From Acidobacteriota bacterium (GTDB lineage: Bacteria; Acidobacteriota; Terriglobia; UBA7540), in the NCBI GenBank assembly GCA_021827245.1, contig JAKAWN010000027.1, positions 1 through 30,390 of the forward strand: 30,390 bases of DNA, read 5' to 3'. The position numbers and the translations under genes were made by a program. Shown here piece by piece: positions 21,930-29,259 of the stretch; position 1 is the stretch's first letter; each line of letters opens with the position of its first letter. The notes beneath the pieces are model-generated. The model worked only from the letters and a program-made list of their open reading frames with translations. It did no database searches and had not been told where the DNA came from.

Positions 21930-23077
21930 TGGTTGCCGGTGAACGCTCCGGCGACGTATATGGCGCCGCTCTGGCGCAAGCGGTCAGAGCCAAAGTCAGC
22001 GACGCTAAGGTTTTCGGCTGCGGCGGCGAAGCCATGCGTGCCGCCGGGGTCGAGACCGTCGTTGACATAGAACAAGTCGCTTTAATCGGAATCTCCGAAG
22101 TCGTCTCCGGACTGCCTAAAGCCTACCGCGCCATGCAAAGCCTGATTGCGGAAGCAGCGCGGCGAAAGCCGGCAGTTGCGGTCCTGATCGATTCTCCATC
22201 GTTGAATCTCCGGCTGGCAGAGCGCCTGAAACGGCACAACATTCCCGTCGTCTATTTCGTAAGCCCACAGATCTGGGCGTGGAAGAAACGGAGGATCAGG
22301 AAGATCAAAAAGTGTGTTGACAAGATGCTCTGCCTGTTTGACTTTGAAACCAAAATCTATGAAAAGGCTGGAGTGCCAGTCGAATGGGTCGGCCATCCAC
22401 TGGTAGACATGGTGGCACCAACAGAGACCCGTCAGGAATTTTTCAACAGGGCGACCCTGGATCCCGGAACTCCGACAGTCGCACTGCTGCCCGGAAGCCG
22501 CAGAACTGAGGTCACATTCAATCTCCCGGCGATGCTGGATGCGGCCGGGCGTGTAGCCCTTTCCCGTCCCATCCAGTTTGTCATCGCTGCCGCCCCGACA
22601 ATCGATTTACATTGGCTGGAATCTCTGGTGAGTCGTTGCTACGCTGGAAAATCACCGCTGCGCACGCTCAGCAACGTCACGCACGAGGCTCTCCAATATG
22701 CCGACGCCGCCGTGGTTGCGAGCGGAACGGCCACGATTGAGGCTGCCCTGCGGGAATGCCCCATGGTCGTCGTCTACCGCGTATCGGCTTTCACCGCGAT
22801 GTGCGCCAGGATGATGATCGATGTTTCATTCTACAGCATGGTCAACCTTCTGGCCGGCCGCGCTGCGGTCCCGGAGTTGATCCAGAACGACTTTACCCCC
22901 CCCAATCTGGCAGCTAGCCTCCAAGTGTTGCTTGACGATCATGAGGCCCGGGAAAGAATGATCCAGGAGCTTCAAAGGGTCAGGGCACGCCTGGGGAAAG
23001 GCGGCGCCATCGACCGTGCCGCTGAGGCGATCGCGCATCATCTTGAGCAACCCAAAGCATCCTTGCACGGTGTATAA
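21908..23077 (+). CDS. lpxB: Lipid-A-disaccharide synthase
   Basis: LpxB joins UDP-2,3-diacylglucosamine to lipid X, forming the lipid A disaccharide at the inner membrane. The 389-residue protein starts with the family segment MVAGERSGDVYGA and continues with IDSPSLNLRLAE, VSPQIWAWKKRRIRKIKK, VGHPLVD, LLPGSRRTEV and the sugar-nucleotide part near ASGTATIEAAL. This shows that the organism makes lipopolysaccharide. The ATG at 21908 follows GAGG at three-base spacing and lies inside the end of the ABC exporter gene. The usual lpxA-lpxD-fabZ neighbours are not present, so the gene is separated from the classical cluster and placed instead with a transporter. Confidence 0.96.
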   Translation: MSRNCLMMVAGERSGDVYGAALAQAVRAKVSDAKVFGCGGEAMRAAGVETVVDIEQVALIGISEVVSGLPKAYRAMQSLIAEAARRKPAVAVLIDSPSLNLRLAERLKRHNIPVVYFVSPQIWAWKKRRIRKIKKCVDKMLCLFDFETKIYEKAGVPVEWVGHPLVDMVAPTETRQEFFNRATLDPGTPTVALLPGSRRTEVTFNLPAMLDAAGRVALSRPIQFVIAAAPTIDLHWLESLVSRCYAGKSPLRTLSNVTHEALQYADAAVVASGTATIEAALRECPMVVVYRVSAFTAMCARMMIDVSFYSMVNLLAGRAAVPELIQNDFTPPNLAASLQVLLDDHEARERMIQELQRVRARLGKGGAIDRAAEAIAHHLEQPKASLHGV

Positions 23078-23211
23078 AGCATCCCTCAAAAGGGTACGTT
23101 GACGCCCGGGGACATCGCAGTGTAACGTTTTTATGAGTGGCTGTTTCATGCCCTAGTGGGATTATTATTATCAATATATTGCCGCTTTCTTTTGAAAGGC
23201 CTGAATTTTTT

Positions 23212-25242
23212 ATGAAGCACGCCGCATTGTTTCGCAGTATCAAGGGTGAGTTCGCATGGCGTTCGGGCGGGCGGGCCGGCAGCTCGAAAACGATCTGCTT
23301 CCTGGGTCTGCTTCTTCTTGCCTTCGTCTCAAGCGCGTTGGCCTCTGATCCCCCGCAGGTTGCCGTCAAGAAGTACGATATTAGCGTCCAATTGTACCCT
23401 GCAACCCACATTCTTGACGCCACTGCCAAGATTGATTTCGTGCCCCGAACGAGTATCAGCCAGCTCAATTTTGAACTGAACAGTGCCCTGCGGGTCCAGA
23501 AAGTCGTGGATTCAACGGGAAAGGACGCCGCATTCCAGCAGAACGGATTGGATCTTCAGGTCACGCTTTCGAGCCCGCTAACTGAAGGCCAGGCTTCGTC
23601 CATTACGGTGAGTTACAAGGGAGGGCTGGGAACTGCTGAAGGCAGTCCTGTCGATGGTCTCACACTTTCGTATGTTGGTCCGGAGGGTTCATACCTGCTC
23701 TATCCCGGACGCTGGTTTCCGGTTGTCAGACCGGGCCTCACCCGTTATGCTGCAACTCTGCACATCACCGTACCTACCGGCGAGACTGTGATTGCTTCGG
23801 GAACGCCTTCGCCTGCCGTGCAGCAGGGAGGCAATACCACATATTCATTTGAATTTGAGCAGGCATCATTTCCCGGCACGTTTTATGCTGGCGACTACTC
23901 GGTCCAGCGCGAAACCGCTTTTGGAGCCAACGTATATCTGTTCTTGAAGCCTGGAGACGTGAATTACGCGGCGGATTATGGAGCTACCACCGCAAAGATT
24001 CTGAGCTTCTTTTCCAGCAAGTTCGGATCACTGCCGAATGGTAACCTGGCAGTGGTCGAGATCGGGAATGGCACAGTGGGAGGTTATTCCTCGCCCGGCA
24101 TCGTCGCCATTGCAAAACGCGGGTTCTCCGAGCCGGTGAACGCACAACTGCTGGCCCATGAGATAGCACGCCAATGGTGGCGATGTCTCGTCAGTCCTGC
24201 CACGCCTGACGACGAGTTCCTCGACGACGGCCTTTCGCTGTATTCGTCCGCACTCTACATCGAGCAATCTGAAGGCGAAGCGGCTTTCGAAACCTTCATG
24301 CACTCAACTGCCATTGGTGCCCTTACGCACGAAGAAACGGCGCCAATCAGCCAGGCAGGATCTCTCCAACCCTACACCCCGCAATACCATTCTATCGTTG
24401 CGCAAAAGGGTGCCATGGTTTTCCACATGCTTCGATGGGTGATCGGCGACGCAGCGTTTACCAAGACTCTGCAGGATATGGCTCGAGATTTTGCGTGGAG
24501 GTCCATCACCACTCAGGATTTGGAGAAAATCGCCGAGCTGGCCAGCCATCAGAAACTGACGTATTTCTTTGCGCAGTGGGTAAATTCGACCGGAGTTCCG
24601 CAATTCAAAGATTCCTGGGCCATCTATCGCACCGGGAATCACTACCAGGTGGTTGGCAAGGTTCAGCAGGATCTCGATATCTTTCGAATGCCCGTGGACA
24701 TACGTGTCTACTCAGAGGGGCGCAGACCCGTCGATGACCGCATCCAGATGGTCGGAACGACAGCGGACTTTACAGTAAACACGGTCACCCGGCCGACTCA
24801 CGTGCAAATCGATCCCGGAAGCCACATCCTTAAAATGACGGATAAGATCCGGACTGAGGTAGAAATAGCCCGCGGCGACCAACTCGTCGCCCAACAGGCA
24901 TACCTCGAAGCCATTAAGGCATATCAGAAGGTCGTCGACCAAAATAAGAACAATTCATTGGCGCACTTTCGCCTTGGGCAGATTTATTTCCGGCTCCACA
25001 ATTACAATGCAGCCGCTGAGGAGATGCGGAGTGCTCTGGATGGGAACCTTCAACCGAAATGGATCGAAGTCTGGGCACATCTGATCTTGGGTGAGATCTT
25101 CGACGCCACCGGACAGCGCGATCGCGCACTGAATGAATACCAGCGAGCTTTACAGACCAAGGACAATACTGACAACGCTCTTGAACTGGCCAATCAGTAC
25201 ATCAAGAAACCTTACTCAGACCAGAGCCGTTCCATAGGATAA
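23212..25242 (+). CDS. M1 aminopeptidase-like secreted protein with a lost active site and C-terminal TPR repeats
   Basis: A 676-residue protein with an N-terminal signal peptide (hydrophobic core about 29-43, cleavage near ALA-S). The following domains follow the M1 peptidase plan, but the catalytic residues are gone. HExxH reads HEIAR at 316-320, so the second zinc histidine is R320. The third zinc ligand, 18 residues later, is D339 instead of Glu. The Tyr of the Y-x-K-G motif is A397. GxMEN is replaced by GGYSS at 290-294. Zinc binding and peptidase activity are therefore unlikely. The last 110 residues form TPR-type helices, suggesting protein binding. The ATG at 23212 is chosen because it starts the signal peptide; GAAAGG lies 12 bases upstream. 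It stands 134 bases after lpxB and could have its own promoter. Confidence 0.85.
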   Translation: MKHAALFRSIKGEFAWRSGGRAGSSKTICFLGLLLLAFVSSALASDPPQVAVKKYDISVQLYPATHILDATAKIDFVPRTSISQLNFELNSALRVQKVVDSTGKDAAFQQNGLDLQVTLSSPLTEGQASSITVSYKGGLGTAEGSPVDGLTLSYVGPEGSYLLYPGRWFPVVRPGLTRYAATLHITVPTGETVIASGTPSPAVQQGGNTTYSFEFEQASFPGTFYAGDYSVQRETAFGANVYLFLKPGDVNYAADYGATTAKILSFFSSKFGSLPNGNLAVVEIGNGTVGGYSSPGIVAIAKRGFSEPVNAQLLAHEIARQWWRCLVSPATPDDEFLDDGLSLYSSALYIEQSEGEAAFETFMHSTAIGALTHEETAPISQAGSLQPYTPQYHSIVAQKGAMVFHMLRWVIGDAAFTKTLQDMARDFAWRSITTQDLEKIAELASHQKLTYFFAQWVNSTGVPQFKDSWAIYRTGNHYQVVGKVQQDLDIFRMPVDIRVYSEGRRPVDDRIQMVGTTADFTVNTVTRPTHVQIDPGSHILKMTDKIRTEVEIARGDQLVAQQAYLEAIKAYQKVVDQNKNNSLAHFRLGQIYFRLHNYNAAAEEMRSALDGNLQPKWIEVWAHLILGEIFDATGQRDRALNEYQRALQTKDNTDNALELANQYIKKPYSDQSRSIG

Positions 25243-25295
25243 GCCAAGGTTGAACAACCCGTGCGCTTATGAACCTCGCAGCTCCTTACTTCATT

Positions 25296-25832
25296 TCAGG
25301 TTTCTTCACCTGTTGCAGGGCGGGCGGTCAGTTTCTTGTAAGTTTCTTCGAACGTCTTGAGCGCTGCATCGTCATAGAGCACAAAGTAAATCTTCTCCAG
25401 ACTGGTGCGGGATTTGAGGTGCTCAAGAACCACGCTGATCATCACTTCTGCGCATTCTTCCATCGGAAAGCCTGCGATCCCGGTACCGATGGCTGGAAAG
25501 GCAATTGTCTTGAAACCCTTTTCCTCAGCGCGAAGCAGGCTGCTTCGGGTTGAATTGCGCAGTGACTCGGCAGTTGCCCTTCCGCCCAATCGCATGCTGG
25601 CCGCATGAATCACGTAATAGGCTTTAAGGTTGCCCGCTGTGGTCACCGCAGCCTCGCCCAGGCGGATGGAGCCGATACGGTCGCATTCTTCCTGGATTCG
25701 CGGACCACCCTTGCGCCGGATGGCCCCGGCCACACCCGCTCCCAGCACCAGATCGTTGTTGGCTGCATTGACAATCGCATCAACTTCCATATTGGTGATG
25801 TCGCCCTTCACAAAGTAAATCTTGGCTGGCAT
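25296..25832 (-). CDS. Macrodomain protein (O-acetyl-ADP-ribose deacetylase-like)
   Basis: A 178-residue single macrodomain that binds ADP-ribose or removes it from acetyl or protein groups. The N-terminal [16 protein letters not shown] motif contains the conserved asparagines of the ligand pocket, [14 protein letters not shown] is the first loop, and [11 protein letters not shown] the phosphate loop. Family members of this class act on O-acetyl-ADP-ribose or on ADP-ribosylated aspartate/glutamate or DNA; the target cannot be told from sequence. It is the last of three minus-strand genes and converges with the M1-like gene 53 bases away. The ribosome site before the ATG at 25832 is weak. A 125-base gap with short inverted repeats separates it from the glycosylase gene. 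Confidence 0.93.
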   Translation of the reverse strand: MPAKIYFVKGDITNMEVDAIVNAANNDLVLGAGVAGAIRRKGGPRIQEECDRIGSIRLGEAAVTTAGNLKAYYVIHAASMRLGGRATAESLRNSTRSSLLRAEEKGFKTIAFPAIGTGIAGFPMEECAEVMISVVLEHLKSRTSLEKIYFVLYDDAALKTFEETYKKLTARPATGEET

Positions 25833-25957
25833 AGTCTGTTCAGCTCTATCGTGTATCAGTCCCGAGCAGGGTAGCCGAAATAGCCGTCTCTGGCCACTGC
25901 TCCCGTCCGCTCCGGATAAAGGGATCCGGTCACCGGGTTTAAACCATTGCCAACACT

Positions 25958-26461
25958 CTACCTCATCCAGTGTTCAAGCTGGCGAAAATAGTCGAGCTTT
26001 TGGGAGCGGGATAGGCTGCCATTTCGTCCGCTCGTTGACGGCAGCACAAATATCCTCGAATGTCCAAAAAGGTTGCATTGTACTCCCAGTTCCGCTTTGC
26101 GTCCTTCGAACTTCTCAAACCCCGTCTTGCCGTTGAAGGCAATCACGGCCGGAGACGCTCGCAGGAGTTTCTCCTTGAGCGCGGGGACGCCCCGGCGAAA
26201 ATCTTCCTTGCTTATATCGGTGATGGATCTGGACCAGCGTTTGACGAGATCGGTCAGTCCAAATCCGAATTCGAGAATGCGATAGTCCTCTTCCGGCTTT
26301 AACCGGACCGGTGTCAATCCTGACTCGAAGAGAAAGTTCCAGAACTGGTTGCCACGGCCGGCGTAATAGTGCCCGACCCTCGCCGAGAGTTCGCCGGGAT
26401 TAAATCCGACAAACACGAGCCTCAGACCAGGACGCAAATAGTCTGGCAAATCAGGATACAC
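25958..26461 (-). CDS. mug: Mismatch-specific uracil/thymine-DNA glycosylase (Mug/TDG family)
   Basis: A 167-residue base-excision repair enzyme of UDG family 2, which removes uracil or modified bases opposite guanine. The active-site motif GFNPG contains N21, the conserved asparagine that activates water, followed by [16 protein letters not shown]. The second motif VLPSTSG at 139-145 forms the DNA-intercalating loop. I chose GTG at 26461 as the start, because AGGG lies six bases upstream and the length then equals that of E. coli Mug (168 residues); the frame extends to a TTG at 26488 without a ribosome site. It follows the amidotransferase gene after 42 bases. The pairing with a macrodomain gene is suggestive of DNA damage handling but proves nothing. 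Confidence 0.9.
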   Translation of the reverse strand: MYPDLPDYLRPGLRLVFVGFNPGELSARVGHYYAGRGNQFWNFLFESGLTPVRLKPEEDYRILEFGFGLTDLVKRWSRSITDISKEDFRRGVPALKEKLLRASPAVIAFNGKTGFEKFEGRKAELGVQCNLFGHSRIFVLPSTSGRNGSLSRSQKLDYFRQLEHWMR

Positions 26462-26503
26462 TTTCCACCCTAGCAGGAAAAATGGCAAGAATATTCGGTG
26501 AAG

Positions 26504-27229
26504 TCACTGCCGGGCGGGAGTTCTCTTCTCTGCCCGCTCGCGGCAGTGCGCGACGAACTCTTCAAAAATCCTGCGCTGCTCGGCGTGCTCGCTGAACATT
26601 TCCTCGGGGTGCCACTGGACAGCCAGAAAAAACGGATATTCGCCTGCCAGCTCGACAGCTTCGTCCAGTCCGTCTTCTGAATGGGCTGTGACTTTCAGTC
26701 CGTGTCCCAGGCGATTGATCGCCTGGTGATGGAGACTGTTCACTCGGCACATTCCAGTAAAAACACTGTGCAACAGTGAATCCGGCTCAGTCACAGTCAC
26801 AGAGTGAGCAGGCTCACTGCGGCTACTCTGCTGCTTGTGGTCAAGTTCGAGGGTCGTGTCGCTTTTCAGGTCCTGGTAAAGGGTTCCACCGAACCGGACA
26901 TTGATCAACTGAATTCCACGGCAGATTCCCAGAATCGGCAGCCTTAACCTGGTCCCTCCGTCGAGCAGGGCTATTTCAAAATCGTCCCGAGCACGGTTGA
27001 CCTTGACGTTCTCGTGCCTGATCTGCTCGCCATAGAGCTCCGGGTCGACATCCTCTCCGCCCGCAAAAAGGATTCCGTCAAAATCTCCGCACGATACCTG
27101 CCCCGTGCCCTCAGCCGCGACCATCTGGATTTCTTGGGGCCGTGCTCCGGCCGCCACCAAAGCCTTGAAATAAGGTGATTCGGGCCCCTTTGCCCTTTCC
27201 TTTTCGGAAATAGAAATTGCGATTTTCAT
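26504..27229 (-). CDS. Class I glutamine amidotransferase-like hydrolase (PuuD/gamma-glutamyl-GABA hydrolase family)
   Basis: A 241-residue peptidase C26 protein. The nucleophile elbow GICRGIQ carries C103, and the rest of the triad is H207 and E209 in VQWHPEE. The FAGGEDVDP segment at about 56-63 forms the oxyanion region. In E. coli PuuD cleaves gamma-glutamyl-GABA in putrescine breakdown, but no other put/puu gene is present here, so the true substrate is unknown. The ATG at 27229 starts the domain; the frame runs back to 27283 without family resemblance. A perfect 12-bp palindrome (27230-27241) abuts the ATG. The gene diverges from argC across 147 bases. Confidence 0.88.
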   Translation of the reverse strand: MKIAISISEKERAKGPESPYFKALVAAGARPQEIQMVAAEGTGQVSCGDFDGILFAGGEDVDPELYGEQIRHENVKVNRARDDFEIALLDGGTRLRLPILGICRGIQLINVRFGGTLYQDLKSDTTLELDHKQQSSRSEPAHSVTVTEPDSLLHSVFTGMCRVNSLHHQAINRLGHGLKVTAHSEDGLDEAVELAGEYPFFLAVQWHPEEMFSEHAEQRRIFEEFVAHCRERAEKRTPARQ

Positions 27230-27241
27230 GGTGCCGGCACC
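27230..27241. repeat. 12-bp perfect palindrome at the amidotransferase start
   Basis: GGTGCCGGCACC directly precedes the ATG of the amidotransferase gene. In the mRNA it holds the only purine-rich ribosome-site candidate (AGGTG overlaps its 5' edge), so it could limit translation, or it could be a protein-binding site. Confidence 0.35.
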
Positions 27242-27302
27242 TGCAGACCTTCGGCTCCCTGCGCGATTTTCCCGTGACGCCATCGCCAGCGGCTATTTTC
27301 CC

Positions 27303-27331
27303 TTGACAGGACCAGTCGATTCAAGTAGAAA
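27303..27331 (+). promoter_or_regulatory. Promoter of the arg operon
   Basis: TTGACA (27303-27308) is a perfect -35 box, followed after 17 bases by TAGAAA (27326-27331), a four-of-six -10 match. A second possible -10, TATAAA (27351-27356), has only a poor -35. Transcription from the first would start near 27338, about 40 bases before the argC GTG. Confidence 0.5.
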
Positions 27332-27362
27332 CATAATTATGCGTGTGATGTATAAATATTCC
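27332..27362 (+). promoter_or_regulatory. Pair of AT-rich palindromic sites resembling ARG boxes
   Basis: CATAATTATG (27332-27341) is a perfect palindrome, and TGTATAAATATTCC (27349-27362) matches eight of ten fixed positions of the E. coli ARG-box core TGAATwwwwATTCA. Centres are 19 bases apart; E. coli pairs are about 21. The pair lies just after the promoter and before argC, where an arginine repressor would be expected to bind. No argR gene is in the window. Confidence 0.35.
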
Positions 27363-27376
27363 CGCTGGGTGGATAA

Positions 27377-28465
27377 GTGAGGGCGATAACCGAGGCTGAA
27401 GCCTCAGGCGCTTCAATCAAAAACGCGGGTTCGGCAAAGATTGCTCGGGTAGCGATTGCGGGAGCAACAGGCTACGCGGGCGGCGAGTTATTGCGCCTGC
27501 TTGCCCGCCATCCCCAAGCCCGTGTTGCCCGCCTCATGTCTTCCGGACGGGATGGGAAAAAAGAGTTTCCGATCGAGCATTCCCACCCGGATCTTCGTGG
27601 AAAGTTCCCTGTTCTGTGTGAGCCGCTTTCTGTAGACCCACTGGCGCCTTCCGAACTCGATCTGGTTTTTCTGGCGACCCCACACCAGACGGCTCTTGAA
27701 ATTGTCCCGTCGCTTCTGGAACGCAACCTTCGCGTAGTAGACCTGAGTGGGGCTTTTCGGCTGAAGGATCCGATGACTTATTCGCGCTGGTACGGATTCG
27801 AACACCACGCGCATGCCGCTTTAGAAGAAGCTGTCTACGGTCTGTCGGAACTAAACGGAGAAAGTATTGCCAAGGCCCGTCTGGTGGCTAATCCGGGGTG
27901 CTACGCCACATCGGTGATTCTGGCGCTCGCTCCGGTGTTGCAGCGCGGCTGGGTTGACATCTCGGCGGGCATTATTTCGGACTCCAAATCCGGTGCCAGT
28001 GGGGCTGGCCGTTCGCTGAGCGAAAAGCTGCACTTCGTGGAAGTCAACGAGAACTGCAGGGCATATGGCCTGTTCAACCATCGTCATGTGCCGGAGATGC
28101 TCCAGGCGCTGAACCTCTCTGAAAAGAATTTCACCTTCACGCCCCACTTGCTTCCGATTACGCGTGGCATTTTAAGCACCATCTACGTGCGCCTTTCGCA
28201 GTCACGCGCTCACACGGAAGTTGCTGCGGTGTATCGTGATTTTTACGCCCACGCGCCCTTTGTCCGCGTCCTGGACACAGGGGTGCCCGAAATCCAAGCT
28301 GTTGCCCACACCAATTACACCGACATTGGCTTCTCGCTCGATCCCGACGGGATGCGCATGATCATCGTGTCCGTGCTCGATAACCTGGTCAAGGGAGCGG
28401 CGGGGCAAGCAGTCCAGAACATGAATCTAATGTTTGGCTTTGCCGAAGGAATGTCACTGACGTGA
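27377..28465 (+). CDS. argC: N-acetyl-gamma-glutamyl-phosphate reductase
   Basis: ArgC catalyses the third step of arginine synthesis, the NADPH-dependent reduction of N-acetylglutamyl phosphate to the semialdehyde. The 362-residue protein has the dinucleotide motif GATGYAGGELLRLL near 29-42, the catalytic C175 in NPGCYATS, and GVPEIQ and TNYTDIGF in the C-terminal part. The start is GTG at 27377, with GGTGG four bases upstream; the first 20 residues before the nucleotide-binding domain are longer than usual and probably flexible. Its stop overlaps the argB start as GTGA, four bases. Arg genes in this order without argJ between argC and argB suggest that argJ lies elsewhere or is absent. Confidence 0.94.
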   Translation: MRAITEAEASGASIKNAGSAKIARVAIAGATGYAGGELLRLLARHPQARVARLMSSGRDGKKEFPIEHSHPDLRGKFPVLCEPLSVDPLAPSELDLVFLATPHQTALEIVPSLLERNLRVVDLSGAFRLKDPMTYSRWYGFEHHAHAALEEAVYGLSELNGESIAKARLVANPGCYATSVILALAPVLQRGWVDISAGIISDSKSGASGAGRSLSEKLHFVEVNENCRAYGLFNHRHVPEMLQALNLSEKNFTFTPHLLPITRGILSTIYVRLSQSRAHTEVAAVYRDFYAHAPFVRVLDTGVPEIQAVAHTNYTDIGFSLDPDGMRMIIVSVLDNLVKGAAGQAVQNMNLMFGFAEGMSLT

Positions 28466-29259
28466 AGGTTGTTATCAAGGTCGGAGGACAAGCAGCAGAG
28501 GAACCGGCCCGAAGGCGGAATCTGGCTCGTCAGATTGCTGGTCTCGCCCAGGCAGGCCATCGCGTGGTTCTGGTTCATGGAGGAGGCAAAGCACTGACTG
28601 AGACCCTCAAGCGCATGGGGATTGCGACGGAATTCCATAACGGTCTGCGCGTGACCGATGCCGAGACGCGCGACGTTGCTTTGATGGTTCTGGGTGGGAT
28701 GGTCAACAAGCAGTGGGTGGCTGAACTCGAAGCCCAGGGCCAGCCCGCGCTGGGCATCTGCGGCGGCGACGGCAAGCTGGTGACGGCCCGCCGGTTGACA
28801 GCCACTGCCAACGGTTCCAAAAAGGATTTGGGGTTTGTCGGTCGTCCGACAAAAATCAATCGCGCTGTTCTCGACCTGGCATTTTCCAAAGGCTTCGTTC
28901 CCGTTGTGGCGAGCCTTGGGCTCGGGGGCAGCGGCGAATATCTGAATATCAACGCCGACGATCTTGCGGCAGCGTTGGCGACGGCCATTGAAGCGGACCG
29001 CTTGCTTTACCTCACGGAGTCAGGCGGTGTATGGGACGCAAAACGGCAGTTGTTGCCACTGGTGCGGGTAAAGGATATCCGGAGCCTGATACGCAAGGGG
29101 ACGGTGCGCGACGGAATGATTCCGAAGCTGCGCTCGTGCGCGCGGACTCTTCAGCACGGCGTCCATGAAATCGACATCATTTCTCCCGACACGCAAAACT
29201 CTTTGCTGCGGACGGTCATCAAACGTGAAAGCGTGGGAACGAGGATTGTAAGGTCATAA
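28462..29259 (+). CDS. argB: N-acetylglutamate kinase
   Basis: ArgB phosphorylates N-acetylglutamate, the second step of arginine synthesis and often the feedback-controlled one. This 265-residue amino acid kinase-fold protein begins with VVIKVGGQA, has HGGGK in the glycine loop near 34-38, the acetylglutamate-binding GLRVTD at 55-60, LNINADD near 172-178 and a C-terminal GTRIV end. It lacks the extra N-terminal helix that marks arginine-inhibited, hexameric forms, so inhibition by arginine is not indicated. It starts at GTG inside the argC stop and ends with TAA overlapping the argD ATG as TAATG, so the three genes are translationally coupled. Confidence 0.94.
   Translation: MKVVIKVGGQAAEEPARRRNLARQIAGLAQAGHRVVLVHGGGKALTETLKRMGIATEFHNGLRVTDAETRDVALMVLGGMVNKQWVAELEAQGQPALGICGGDGKLVTARRLTATANGSKKDLGFVGRPTKINRAVLDLAFSKGFVPVVASLGLGGSGEYLNINADDLAAALATAIEADRLLYLTESGGVWDAKRQLLPLVRVKDIRSLIRKGTVRDGMIPKLRSCARTLQHGVHEIDIISPDTQNSLLRTVIKRESVGTRIVRS

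Noticed and set aside
25912..25929. CCGGAT/ATCCGG hairpin between the glycosylase and macrodomain genes as a terminator
   Set aside because: Only six base pairs and no T tract on the minus strand; it may be incidental.
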